Shown: piece by piece, positions 43,219 through 57,664 of the stretch | Layout: every line of letters starts with the position of its first letter | Position numbering within the stretch: the first letter of the stretch is position 1 | Assembly: GCA_018292915.2 (NCBI GenBank) | Contig: JACVVK020000449.1 | Coordinates: 392,501 to 456,500 of the forward strand | DNA length: 64,000 nt | Reading direction: 5' to 3' | Source of the DNA: Batillaria attramentaria | Taxonomy: Eukaryota > Mollusca > Gastropoda > Batillariidae | Notes under the pieces: model-generated | What the model saw: only the letters and a program-made list of their open reading frames with translations | Told to the model about the DNA's origin: nothing | Databases searched by the model: none | Position numbers and translations under genes: made by a program

Positions 43219-43737
43219 AAAAGAGATGAAATGAATATACAGTCATAAAATGTAAAAGTAAAATAGAATTAAACGTAAAGATCAAACAAACTTCACAAGC
43301 AATCAAAAGCCAATAGTCCTACATACAATCAAAATAGAGAAGGGCAACTCATCCATAATTATTTTGGGCCAATCAGTCCGCCATTAACAAACAGCGGCTC
43401 TAGATGTGTTTATTGTTGCACTTAGTTTTTGTTTTGTTTCCTTTTGTTTTAGGGGTTCTTACTTTTATGTGTACAAAAATAAATCTGCCTTTGAAAGTAT
43501 GTGGGGCAGCCAAGCTTGCGCTATTTTCTAATTGGCTAAAACAGCACCCCAGGGAGAAGTCAATGGTCAGCATTGGACGTTCTCTTGAATAAAAGCCAGT
43601 TATAAGGGGTTGTTTCTCTTTATAACTACTTCATAATGATTCACCACCAAACGGTGCATTATAAATCATTGGAAATTATTACACAGCACTTTCAGTGGTC
43701 TTGTGAACTTGAAAGTGTACTTTTATCTTCTTTTCAG

Positions 43738-43798
43738 CCAGTCTGACAGAAATCAAAGCAAACACTCGGAGATTGTGTGCTTGCAAGATGGCGATAGA
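43738..43798 (+). CDS. Gene 2 start-codon exon
   Basis: Acceptor TCTTTTCAG ends at 43737 and donor GA|GTGAGT is at 43799. ATG at 43788 sits in strong context (AAGATGG). It leaves in phase 2, which fits the single extra base at the start of exon 49481 and places a hydrophobic signal segment immediately after three N-terminal residues. Confidence 0.75.
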
Positions 43799-46091
43799 GT
43801 GAGTATTCAATAAGTTGTCTCTCTGTGATTGTTTTCCATGACAGGTTACACACCTGCATCTGAATTATTTAAACGAAAACGGCTGTAATACTGGATGTAG
43901 TAGAGATGTGCTGCAGCGCGTATGGGCTTTCCCCAGCGCTGAGATACAGGCACCATCTTGAGGTTAACAACACTGAACTTAAAATTAATGAACTGGAAAA
44001 GCAATTGATGTCAGAAGGGAAGCACCCCCAAAGTCGCACCCGTGAAGTGCGTGAATCTCTGCTGTGTGGCAACAGCCTCTCCATTCGGCCCATATCACAC
44101 CCGCTGTGGGCTGGAGCCGACCTTGGTAGGAAAACTCCCGCTTGCCTCAGCTGGGACTCGAACCCGGATCCTCCGGTCCATGGTCCGAAGTGCTAACCAC
44201 TACACTACGAGGGCCGGTACTGTTTTAGTTTATTAGGGTGCCAAGGCTGTGAGACGGCGGTAACATTTGATATGTGACATGTCCATCAATATACAGAAAC
44301 TGCGCATGTTGCACGTTGCTTTGTGTATTTAGCGACGTGCACCCGCTGGTTATCTGATTGCTGTACTTTACACAAAGCAGCGACAATAACTGTTGTTTAC
44401 TGGCGCCAGTGCTCGATGGTTAAATAAAATACACAATTCTTTTAGAGCGCAGTGTTCTCAGTAAGAGGTCTCAAGGCGCTTTACAAAAGATACTAATGCT
44501 TATTACAAACTAAAAACAAGATGGCCACCAGCCCAATATGTTGTTTCCATTCAATGACCTGCTGTAGTCACAGTCGTAGTCGTTGTGTCATGTATGCAGC
44601 CCGCGCGCACACGCCGGAACGCAAGCTCTCTGACATCAAGCATGCTGACATAAAGAAAGTACTGAAAACCCTTATCGTGCCTCTATGCACTTGCAAAAAC
44701 CCAAACACATGAGGTCGTGTGAGCTCGCCTAGCTGGTTGACGTCACAACTTGTTGGCGTATGCGAGGTTCTACATGGGTGAATGAATTCTTGTAATAAAG
44801 TCGTTCCCCTTTGACAGAGTTACTTCCCGCAGACCTGACTGACAGACGATTGCTTACTGGTATCGGAGAAGAGACCCTCTCTCTCTCTCTCTCGCCTTAG
44901 ACGCGCGCTTGCGCGCGCACGCACGCACCCCCCCCCTCCCCCTACACACACACACACACACACACACACATTATGCAAAGACCTTGGAATCAGAAAGACG
45001 CGTCACTCCTGCCCTCGTAAGAGTAGACTCCAGAGTGCAGTCCCTTTTCGGCGGGGCGTGAAAATGTGACTGCTTACACCCAGCGCCATTTTTAAAAATG
45101 GCGAATTTTTTTTTAGAAAAGCAGAGACTTGTGTGTCATATGATTCGATTTGAAACGAAGTCTTGAATATCCGACCACTTTTCGTTTGGGCAAAATCTTT
45201 GCCAGCGGACAATTATTGTTGCGCTTTGATGGCACTGTTTACGTGGTAGACTGATCCAACAGGATGTGAGTAAACGGCAATGGGGTTGCACTCTGACAGG
45301 CAAGGGCGTTGCACTCTACAGGCAAGTATTATTGCACGGTGCAGACGATCACGTACCTGCCTTGTGGTGGAATAAGAGACGATTACAAAAGCATACACAC
45401 CCGTGCTCTAGGACTGAATGTAATAATAGATCTGTCCATTCAGACAGAGACAGGTTATGTATGTCTCTGATTCAGAAACACGCCTACTTTCACTCTGAAG
45501 ACAGCCTGCTAATCACTTGCGCCACTGAGGATCCCTCTGGGTTCAAAGCTGGTCAAGGATGACATAGTGCGCGACCTTGTGTTTGAGAGCACCGAGACAA
45601 TTTAGGCCCGTCACGGTAGCGCAGTGAGCGCCATTTCCCCACTGTGCACAGAGGTACTTTCCACTGAAAGACTCTGTGCTCCAGAGAGTGTCGTAAGAGA
45701 GACATATAGCGGGACAACGCGAAGAGTTGTCTGCCCGCATTAGCGCGCATCCTAGATCTGGCCCCTATAGTGACAGCATGGCGGAAAGTGGAAAGCGATC
45801 ACAAAAGCATGCAATTGTGTTCTGCGCCGAATTGTTCAAATAACAGACAAATATAAACGGGGAAATACTTCTTTTGGTATTCCTGTTGAAAAACAAACAT
45901 TTTTTTTTCGCTTTCTTGTCCAAAAAAAAAAGAAAGAAAAAAAAAAGACCTCAAGTGGTACGTGTGCATGCAGTGTAAACTAACAGTAAACACACGCGGC
46001 TGACGCAGATACAGCGTAATTTTTTTCCCTGACAACTTTACAAATCACGGTGACTTAAATTGTGCTAGCGTCTACCTGCATCTAAATTCAG

Positions 46092-46142
<51 letters not shown>

Positions 46143-47576
46143 CAAAATCATCCGGCTGAACTTCGTTCTAACCATTGTAAAACCATATCACAACATAGAA
46201 TCTGCTGGATCGTCGGTCGCAGATATGATTAATGCTGAGTTAGCAGGAAGTATTCAGCGGATGCGTCCATCTTTGGATCTCTCGCACATTCGATCTTTCT
46301 GTGTTCCGTACTAGTTTTACTTGAACACATCGAACGAAATGCACTGCGTAGCCTACGTACAGCAGTGAAAGCCAAACTAGATCTTTCTTTCGTCCTCCGG
46401 AACTTTGAGAGTACTTATGTTTTCCATAGGCCTAAAACACATGCGAAATATATGGGGGGAGACCACCTGGCAGTCGCTGACATCTTCGTTTTTGTTTATT
46501 TTCTTAAAATGTTTTACGGCGGCTAGTGTAGGGTTGGGGGACGGCTAAAAATGCAGCTTCTCGTCCAGGTCACGTGACATGCCTTGTATGACGTCAAGAC
46601 GGGGAATCCCAGGCATTTCCGGCTTTCCATAACAACACATCAACAAAGGGAGCCAGAGGACACGTGAAGCGTTTTAGAAAGCCCGTGATGAAAGATATAC
46701 TGATTTTTCAAATGCACAGTGTATATTTGGGGGGAGAAAATAAAATAAGGGGTACAATAACACATAATCCAGTCATTTTTATAAATTAAAATGACCCTCG
46801 ATCTAAATATTCCCACCATTCGCCTGGCCCACAATGCATGAAGGGATCAAATCCCCACCCTATCCATCGGTGTCTTAACTAGATTCTGTATACATGTACT
46901 TTAGTTCATTGAGGAGGTGTATACGTTCTACAACAATGAATTTTCGGCTTCTTTTTTTTTTTTTTTTGACTGACCTTGATTAGGCCAAAAAAAAAAGTTT
47001 GTTGTTTCTGGTGACATGCCCAGAAAAGCTAGGGGGGTAGGGATTACATGTACCCTTTTTTTTTTTTTTTAACAAAGCCCCATTCATCCACATCCAAAAT
47101 CACAGAAAAGGGCTTGTAAGTGCCTGTTCTTACTCAACTGCTCATGAACATGGCTGATCTCCTCTTATACTGTAAAAATCTTTACTTTCCGTAATTTATT
47201 TTTTCAAAAGTCCAAATTTTTTTCAGTCGGGGGTAAAAATTAGGGTCGGTCGGGTCACCAGAAACAACAAACTTTTTTTTTTTTTGGCCTTAGCTTATTT
47301 GTGATCAGGTGACCTTAAAATGACACATATATCTGGAATTAGTGTCTAATCAACCTAAACAGGTGAAATTGACCCCAGATTATTCATTCCAATATTGCGA
47401 GCATCTCACCTATGACAGTGAACAGCAATTATGTGTATGTGTCAGGAATCTACTTGAACAAGAAGCAATGAGTGGCTAAGGCTGAAGATTGTGTGTGCGA
47501 ATCTGAGATGACGTTTTTTTTTTGTTGTTTCCGGATTTCTTTAATTTCATTCTTCTCAGCATGGTGGTCCCCTCCC

Positions 47577-47627
<51 letters not shown>

Positions 47628-47636
47628 AAAAAAAAA

Positions 47637-47670
<34 letters not shown>

Positions 47671-47757
47671 TATATTTCAGAAAACCAAATTCAGAGAGCC
47701 ATAAGAACATGTATTATTTTGTCCTCGTACTGCAACATGTAAAAGTATGCTGCAATT

Positions 47758-47814
<57 letters not shown>

Positions 47815-50800
47815 CAAAGAATACACAAAAATACATTTAACAATAGTCAGGTTCAGCATGGCTATTTCCATAAAATTAAAAATGCCGGCACAGGTTCACG
47901 CATTCAAACACAGCATGATCACCATTTGAATAAGTGGTGCCTAATTTTTAAATTCTCAGTTTGCAAAAATAGTTAAATGAAATCCACAATAATGGAAATG
48001 CTGTCCCTTTCTAACATGACATATGGAGTAGTAATATATTTACTTGCATTTACAGGCATTCACCATGCAGTGTGATTTGTCAATTAGAGTAATCAGAGCA
48101 GTTGGCCTAAGAGAATGAAATGAAATGGAATTAGCGTATCCCAGTTTCGGCCTCCGCCATATCCCGGGTGGACATCAAGTCCAAAATACAGAATAAAAAA
48201 AAGTAAGCTCTTCTGACGATCACACAGATATTACATATACTATTCTATAATAAAGTACATGAAACAAAATGATATCTTCATAAAGAAGATCTCCTATATC
48301 TGAATTTCCATTATAATTATCATGAAAATATTTTATAAACTTTTGCAGACTGGGGAAGGGGCCAAGCCAGAACCAAAGTGGGGTATACACAGCAGGTGTT
48401 CCAGTTAAATGGTTTGACCTAAGAGACAAAGGGTGCATGTTATACATGTTTTCACAAATTCAGACCCTGGGCAATATCGGCATGGATAGACATCTGGGAT
48501 TTCAAGGGCTACTCTCCATACTGCACCTGGCAGATAACGCACACGTAGCAACCTCTACCCATGTCGCCAACACACTCCCTGTGTGCCCATCTGCCGCATA
48601 CAGCACAGGACTGTCCCGTTCTCCCAATCCCGATGCAGCCAGGCACTTCACAGAAAGTGTATGCTTCTGCACGTGTCTTCGTGTCTTCGTGCAGCCGACA
48701 GACGACATACTGGCGAAAGGCGTCAGCATGTTTCTTGTGAAAGTTTTGCAGGCAGGCAGTCTTCCCCTGCACAATGGCCATTGTGTTCTGCAGCAAGAAA
48801 GAAAAAGGCTAAACAATGGGAAATGAAACTTGCTTACGTTTTGAACTGAACTGGATAATGGTCACCCATTAAACTACTGCATTGTGTGAAATGTTTGAGG
48901 CGTATCTCCGTCCCATGAACATACTGATCGGACAGTGTTCGAACTGTTCCCTTTATGTCGATTTCCTGACAATCACAATATGGGATAACAAATTAATCCA
49001 GGATTCCGAAATACAACCCCCCCCCCCCACCTTCCCCTTACAAAACAAGAACAACAAAAAATCTGAACGAATCCTCTAAACTTTACAGCCGCTTAGAGAG
49101 TGGTAGAAAACAACTTAGATCTAGTGCCGGGATAGCAGACGACAAACAGACACGCTCAGTGTGTTCGCTACTGCACTTACCAGGAATTGAACGCGGTATT
49201 GAATTCCTTGTTCACAGCGTCCAGTGTTTCTTGCACCTCTCTCGCTGATTGCACATGCCCGCGAATGATCTTATCGTCAGCAAAAGACACCTCAAAGCAC
49301 TCCGGGAGAAAGAGATGCTCTCCGGTGCTCCCGATCGCGGCCATGTTTTACGAACCGGAAACGCAGAGGGGTTTCCCCGGATCTCTAAATGTCAAGGTCG
49401 TCTAAAAATATACCTGGACGAGAAGCTGCACTTTTAGCCATCACCGGGGAAATACATGAACAGTGTTCACTCCATTGCAGGTTTTCTTCTCTTGCCCTGC
49501 CGGTACTGCTTTTAGCCCTGTATATAGCAGAGGCTAATGGCAAAGCGTGCACCAATGTACTACCAGGGATCGACAGGCAAGCACGCGGTGTTGACGTCAC
49601 CAAACTGGATCTGGTGCCCTTTGACATCTTGCACAAGGAAGATGGTTACATGAGCCCGGTCGTAGAATACACGTGTGACAAGGGAACAACTAGATCATTT
49701 GGCGGAGTAATATAACTTTCTCTTCTTGTCTCCCCTACCACACACCGCGACTCTCTCTCTCTCTCTCTCGCTCTCCACACTTCATGCAGAGCTTACTATC
49801 ACTATTAACACAATTTTTCTTTGAGAGGTAATTCTGGTAAATGTTATGACCATTGTTAGCCGTTACAGAGTGGAAATCTTGTAGTGTTGAGACTCATAAA
49901 AACAATTACCCGGCAATTAAAACGTCCAGTCGACCACGACGTTCGTTGATTTTCCCTTCATTATTTTACAACAGCTGTCTGGAAAGTGTATGGTGCTGGT
50001 ATGAGGCAAAGTAAAACCTGTCTGACTACCACATAATTACCATCAATGGTATAACTGGCGCGTATGTGTCTGGTATTTTTTGCTTGTTTGTTTTGTTTTT
50101 GTTGTTTTCAGAGATAGAAAGTCAGCTTTCGTGTTACCTCATAGTTACCAGTTACAGGTGTTAAGATTTACTGCTGTAGGGTGCAACTTCTGCGTGTTTT
50201 TCTTCCCCCATTCCTTTCTTTTTTGTGCATGTGTTGTTTTGTAAAATTTAAAAGTAATCTAAAGAGAAACAAACAAAAAAATAAAAAATAAAAAGTTAGT
50301 TTACCTTTCAGCTTACCTCTCTCAAAGACCATGCAGGTTTTTCTTCTCTAGCAGCCGATAAAGCCTGAATAAAATCTGCACTTTTGTATGAAGATTATAT
50401 ATCCAAAAGGAGTGTCATCCTTAACCTCCCACATTTGTTCACCTACAGGCCAGATATCTGCCCAGATACAATCCTCTGTCGCGTCCAGCCCTGATATGAC
50501 AACCCTAAGGGAGGCGGGATAGCCGATTGGTAGAGCGTTGGACTTTCGAATCCCGGCTGGGGTCAAATACTTGTGCTGGTCTTTTTCTCGTTGTCCCGTC
50601 TTTGTTATCACCCATTCGTGATAGAAAAGGACGTTAAATTCCCAACTGACCACCCGTGACAACCCTTAAAGACATCGGTTGAAGAACCTGAGCAACAGAG
50701 TTCAAATACAGGGCAATGTATAGTGCGGAATGCACAGTAAGCAAAAACAGCACAACAGTAAACAGCTGGGATCATCAGAAACAACTGATATGATCATTAT

Positions 50801-51951
50801 TATTATTTCGAGAAAGCAACAACAACAACAACAAAACATACAGAAAAAATAAGTCACCTGACGTATTGATGTGATTCAAACGTCTTCAGGTGACGTACAA
50901 CATACCTGACCAGGTGTGGACTGTATCGAACCTTCCATCCGGCTCATTCGCCAGCGCCGGAAAAGTGATGATGACCTCTAGTGACGTCCGCAAGAGTTAC
51001 TCCGTGAACGCCGGTGTTGACGTGCAGACGAAGAAGTTCGGCTTCTCAGCCAGTGCTTCCTACGGCAAGACTCAGTCAACGCTGCTGAAAAACACGAGGA
51101 AAACGACCTCAGTTCATGCTTCCTTTAGTTCCCGGCGTGTCGACTTCGTCCCCAAAACCGAGCTGCGTTTTGGCGCGAGGGCACAGGTAGTTTGACTTTC
51201 CTAACTTTCTGATTTCTAACTTCTTTCCTAACTTTCTGATTTCTAACTTCTGAAACTTAATGGTCTGCAATCTCAACAAAAAGCCGCAACCGTTGTTGTT
51301 TTTAAAACTGCGATTCCTGCAACTGTGCATAACGCAGGCTGCAACCCTGTCACAGTTAAAGTTCTCCCATATTGAAGGAATACCTAAGAGGGAGAGCCAC
51401 CAGGAATGGAAAATGAGGAAGGACTTTTTTTCCACCGCCTTGGTGTGGCATTTTAATATTTTTCCTGTTTTTCATTACCTCCACTATTAGAGAGCGGTCA
51501 ACGCGCTGCCATGGAGCTACACATCGAACCCTGGGGCATACGAGGAGTTCATTCGCCAGTTTGGTACTCACTACATCGCAGAGGGCAAGTTTGGAGGAAT
51601 TATGATGATGTACCTAGAGACCAGTACCTCCTACATCGAGTGAGAAATTAATTATTCTTCTCTAGCATGACTGATTTGGACGAGATCACTCTTTATGCCT
51701 TCTTGGCCAAAGTCCTTGGCAGTTATCGTTGTCCTGATCCTTTAAGGACCGGGTGGGAGGGGCAAGGAGGGGGGGGGGGAGTTGCTTGAGACTCCTTTAC
51801 GAGGATTACAGCTTCATTGGCGATCTGATGGAAACTGGATAAGGAATAGTCATTGCCTCGGGTTTCTTTTTATTCTCTCTCTCTCTCTCTCTCTGTTTAT
51901 CATGTGTACTTTTCTCTTCTTCATTTCCTTTTGATAGTTAATACTTTTCTT

Positions 51952-51992
<41 letters not shown>

Positions 51993-52235
51993 GAGATGTT
52001 GCAGACACGCCCACTAAGCCCGGTGCATGTGTCTGTACATGCCCACTTTTTATATGTAGGTCCCTTACTCTGTTTGTTGTTTAACTTTTTGTTTTTTTAC
52101 TTACAACTTTTCATTTGCTGTTTTTTTTTTTTTTTTTACTTACCACTATTTGTATGTTGTTTAACTTTTTGCTTTTCTACCTACTACTTTTTGGCTCACT
52201 TGTGTAACAAAGTGAGTATGTAATAACCCTCCGTC

Positions 52236-52290
<55 letters not shown>

Positions 52291-55200
52291 TGTCTGTCTG
52301 TCAGTCTGTCCAAAGACCGTAGATAATAAGACAGGGAACTCGACGCAAAACGCGAGGATAGGTAGGAGTTACGTCCCTTGCGTTGATCCTGCTCGTCTCG
52401 AGCATGGCTACAGACAGAAAGGGGGAAGGTGGCGAATTCTGCTGCGCCATAGGCTGCAACAATGCACGTTTGAAGAAAGCCGGTGCCAACAAGGCATTTT
52501 TCCAGTTCTCGAGGGGGAGAGAAAGGTAAGCTGAACATAATTTTTATCGTTGCTAGGAAGAAAATAGGCAAAAATGGTTCGCTATAGCCCTGGACCTGCA
52601 GATTTTTAGATCTAAGATCATCCCCGAGTTCGTATCATATTTCTAATTCTACAAGGAGCACGTGGTCTCACAATGTAGTCAGGAGAGAATATTGCAATTT
52701 GCAATAGGTTCTGGTGGCCAATATCAAGTTTTACAGAAAATGTTTGACACGCAGTGCCCATGCATATCGTCGTACAACCCAAGTACTTGCTTAACATTTA
52801 CGCAAACGGTTGTAAAGATATTGGGTACTACATCAACAGGTGCATGAAATGGGTGCAGAACACCAGACGGGAAGATCTGCTGGGGAAGCAGCCAGATGAG
52901 CTGATTAAAGTACACCTGAGATTCCACTTTACCCAGTGGCCACACTGCTCCATATGGTCAAAAGAATCTGCTGTGCATGGTTACAACTGAAATATCAGGA
53001 TTCCTTTTATGCTTGTATTATTACCTGCCAAAAGAGGATTTTTTTAAAACTTCTTCTGTGGAAGTCTTTCTGGTGTGCACTCCTTTATTGGCTTTCTCAC
53101 TGTATGGGGTGTATTTTTGGGAAGAGCAAATGCAGTTTTCACTGCGTTCCAGGTCAGCCTTCTCCATTCTGTTACAACTGTGAACTGCGAGTCCTTTTTT
53201 TTTGGGGGGGGGGGGGGGGGCAGGTTATGCTGTTAGAAACTCATGACTCATTTGGAGACTCTTTTGAAGTTGTGAATACTCTGGCAGAGTCTGCCATCAT
53301 ATACATGTATAAATAAACGTGGAAATGTTAGCGGTTCTTCCTCTTGCATTCTCTCTCTCTCTCTGTCTCTGTGTGTGTGTGTGTGTGTGTAAGAAAAAGG
53401 TGAACAGAACTATATCAAATCTTTCTTTGTCTTGCAATACATAGCAGTCAGCAGTGTTTTTTTTTTTTTTTTGGGGGGGGGGGGGGCGTTTGGTTTCCTC
53501 AGATGGCAGGTAGCCTGACAATGGTGATGTGCTACAGTGTGTGGCATGTCGCTCGGCGCACTTGGGCTGCCGGACAGGACAAATAGCTTAATCATATCTA
53601 AAAACCAATATCAGCAAGCCATTCAGACATCTAAGATGCCACAAACGTCGATTTTTGTCTCGGACCCTTGTTTTTCATGCACAAAGTCAAACAGATAGAC
53701 GCGCACAAAACAGATCCAACAGAGGGACGTTACACGCTGAGCAGGACCAGCGCAAGGGACGTCACTCGCTCTCCGATCTCGTAGGCGCTATGAAGGAGTT
53801 CCCTGTCTTATTATCTACGGTCTTTGGTCTGTCTGTCAGGATGTGTGTCCGCAGTAAACCTTAACATTGGCATTTTCTCAGAATCTACACAGAGCAGAGA
53901 CACCAAAACTGGCATGCTGATAGACAGCCATAAGACCTTTCAAAACATACCATAATGATTGACCTTGACCCAAGGTCAAGGTCACGAAAGCTTGTCTGTT
54001 TGGAAATTTTACATTGGCATTTTCTCATAATCTAGTAAAACCAAAGACACCAAACTTTGCATGGTGATAGACATTGACAAAACCTTTACTGACATACCTG
54101 TATTCAGTGACTTTGAGTCAAGGTCAAGGCCATGCAAGCTGTTTTGCGGAAAAGCTTCCAAAACCTTAACATTGGCATTTTCTCAGAAGCAATGAACAGC
54201 AGAGGCACCAAACTTGGCACGCTGATACACAGCCATAAGACCTTTCAAAACATACCATGATAATTGACCTTGACCCAAGGTCAAGGTCACTAAAGTTGTC
54301 TGGAAATTTTACATTGGTATTTTCTCAGAGTCTAGAAAAGCCAGAGACATCAAACTTTGCATGATGATAGACATTGACAATAAATTTACTGACATACCTG
54401 TATTCAGTGACTTTGAGTCAAGGTCAAGGCCAAGCAAGCTGTTTTGCGGAAAAGCTTCCAAAACCTTAACATTGGCATTCTCTCAGAAACAATGAACAGC
54501 AGAGGCACCAAACTCGGCACGCTGATAGACAGCTATAAGTCCTTTCAAAACATGCCATAATGATTGACCTTGACCCAAGGTCAAGGTCACAAAAGTTGTC
54601 TGTTTAGAAATTTTATATTAGCATTTTCTCAGAATCTAGAAAAGCCAGAGACACCAAACTTTGTACGATGATAGACATTGACAACAAATTTACTGACACA
54701 CCTGTATTCAGTGACTTTGAGTCAAGGTCAAGGCTATACAAGCAGTTTTGCAGAAAACCTTCCAAAACCTTAACATTGGCATTCTCTCAGAAACAATAAA
54801 CAGCAGAAGCACCAAACTTGACTTGCTGATAAACAGTAGTACGACCTTTCAAGAAATACTATTTTGAATGACTTTGACTGAATGTCAAGGTCATCAAAGC
54901 TGTCTCATTGGAAATTTTAAATTGCCATTTTCTCAGAATGTAGGTGTACCAGAAGCATCAAACTTTGCATGATGATAGACATCGACAAATCCTGTACTGG
55001 CATACTTGTATTCAATTTCCTTGAGTCAAGGTCAAGGCCATTCAAGATGTTTTGCGGAGACTTTAACGTTAGCATTTTCTTGGAAACAATAATAATAATA
55101 ATAATGAGTATTGTATAGGCGCTTTACCCAGTTTCATGAATCGTCTCAAAGCGCCGCGAACTGAACCCAACACGCACGCTCACGTGAATCACACGCATTC

Positions 55201-55749
55201 TCTCACACACTGGAGATAAACACATTACAGTCACGTGGTGCGAAGGGTCAGCTCAGCTATTTAAATTTCGGAATTTAGAATTCCATTTATTTTTCAAATT
55301 TTGTGGGCTGAACATTTCCAAAGCAGAGGGGGAGGAAGCCGGAGTACCCGGAGAGAACCCCCGACGATCGGCCCGAATGAAACAACAAACAGCAGAGGGA
55401 CCAAACAAGGCACAATGATAGACAGCAATGAGACCTATGCAGACATACCCATTTGCATGACCTTGACCCAAGGTCAAGGTCATTACAGCTGTCTGTTGTG
55501 AAATTTTACATCACCATTTGTACAGAAACTATGACCCATCTCACAAGTGAGCCAAGGAGGCTTTGCTCCTCTAGTTTTTAGTATTAGCAACGGAAAGTTT
55601 GTAAACTGATGAACCTTCTCTGTCAAAACTTTTACCGTTGAGAAATAAAGTTTCATCATCATCATCATCTCTCTCTCTCTCTCTCTCTTTGTTTATCATG
55701 TTTACTTTTCTCTTCTTTATTTCCTTTAGATAGTTAATACTTTTGTTTG

Positions 55750-55802
<53 letters not shown>

Positions 55803-57347
55803 CCTCTCTCTCACTCTTGAGATTGATAAGCCAAAACGAAAACAGCACACTTCAATCAGATACCGGTCCTTCAAAAGGTTCAACAAGGATGACTAATTGC
55901 TTGATCTTCAGAGCGCCCCCTTCCATAATGAGTATAACTGTACTTGTCCTGACAGTGCCTTATCCACATGGATAAATGTTTTCCTCGGGGTCCTCAGCAA
56001 ACACGCTCCCATACGAGAAAAACGTGTAAAACACACTACTGTCCCGCCCTGGTTAACTGTTGATATCAAACGAGCAATGTCACTTAGAGACAAGCTGAAA
56101 AGGTTCGATGAATATTAAAAAACAGCGAAACCGAGTCAAGTATTTAGTCAGAGCAGCCCAAAAAAATCTCTTTAGTCAAATTATTTCAGATAAATGTGAT
56201 ACCGCATCCATCTGGAAAGCCTTAAATTCTGTCACTAGGGGTAAATCCACTTCTTAGGGTGCATGTAGACGATCAGTTGAAATGGGAGTACCACATCAAT
56301 GCATTATGCCGTACTATTTTTAAAAAATGTATTTTTGTTGTCACAATTAAGAGATATCACTGACATTCACAGTCGCACTCACTTCTTTCACGCACACATC
56401 AAGTCTCACGTCGACTATGCTTCCACCATTTGGGACAACTGCAGTGAAGTGCATTTCAACAGACTGAATTCATTATACAAACGAGCGGTAAAAATGGTTA
56501 TTCTTGGACCTATTCCGACTATACAAAAAAATGAAACGGATGAACATTCTTAGTCTCCGAGAACAGCTCATGTTTAACAAATGTGTGTTCTTGCATAAAA
56601 TTCTCCATAATGCGGCTCCCCCTTAGTTAGCATCTCTTGTCGAACTGGACCATACGCGTGTGAGGACGTCGAGGAATAACACTCTTTCCCTACCCCTACC
56701 TCGCATAGATTTGTTTAAAACTAGTCTCACTTTCGCAGGAGCTTTTCTCTGGAATTTATTGCCATCATGTATTAAAACGGTCCATTCACTGCGAACATTT
56801 AAACAGTTACGTAGGGACACCCATTACCTCACTGTTCGAGGTTTCTGATATGTAGTATCATGCTCTTTCAAAATTTCAAATGTAAATGCATATATAGACA
56901 TGTACATGTATGTATTAGGCCACGCTGAATCTTGCTAACATACGTATGCGGATGAGTGCTTGAGAGAGAGAGAGAGAGAGAGTCACCTGTAAATATTGGA
57001 TCTCAATGTTTTAATTTTCTTTGCTAGATGTGTTTTAGTAGTGTGTAGCAACGGCAAGTTTGTAAATTGACGATCTTCTCTGTCAAAACTTTAACCGTTG
57101 GAAAATAAAGTTTCGTCATCATCATCATCATCATCATCATCTCTCTCTCTCTCTCTCCTTGTTTATCATGTACACTGTTCTCTTCTTCATTTCCTTTAGA
57201 TAGTTAATACTTTTGTTTGTCTTTTTTCTCCTTTTTTTCTGTTTTCCCCCTTGTTTTGATGTTGTCTTTTTTTAACGTAGAATAGCAGGACAGCTTGTAA
57301 GACAGGCAGCAATGCCTAAATGCTCTATCCTGAATAAAAAAACGTTT

Positions 57348-57380
<33 letters not shown>

Positions 57381-57622
57381 TCTCTCTCTCTCATGCCACC
57401 ACCTGCGGTCCAATTTATCAATAATTTCTCTATGTTAAAGGTTACGCGCATTATTAGTTTCTTGCTAGCCATTCAACACATTTTCTTTTCTTCATTACTG
57501 AGTAGTTAGTTAGTTCATTTCTTTTTCTGTGTCTGTTGCATTCCAAATGATTTCTATTGATTACGTCAGTATTTACACTAATGCATGCGATTTGTTCTGT
57601 AAAGCGTGCAAGTGTTGGTCGA

Positions 57623-57664
<42 letters not shown>

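Larger units (their letters stand above)
52191..55555. mobile_element. 3.4-kb composite element with 14-bp TIRs
   Basis: TTGGCTCACTTGTG at 52191-52204 and its exact reverse complement at 55542-55555. Inside, in order: a conserved terminus (AACCCTCCGTCGTCTG), (TG)n, an inner inverted-repeat pair (52310-52341 with 53796-53827, 32 bp perfect and more distant matches beyond), a THAP exon, the ~150-bp satellite array, and a SINE family 3 insertion. The same terminus flanks the satellite at 2.6 kb, so this is a dispersed family. Which part is the original element is not certain. Confidence 0.6.
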
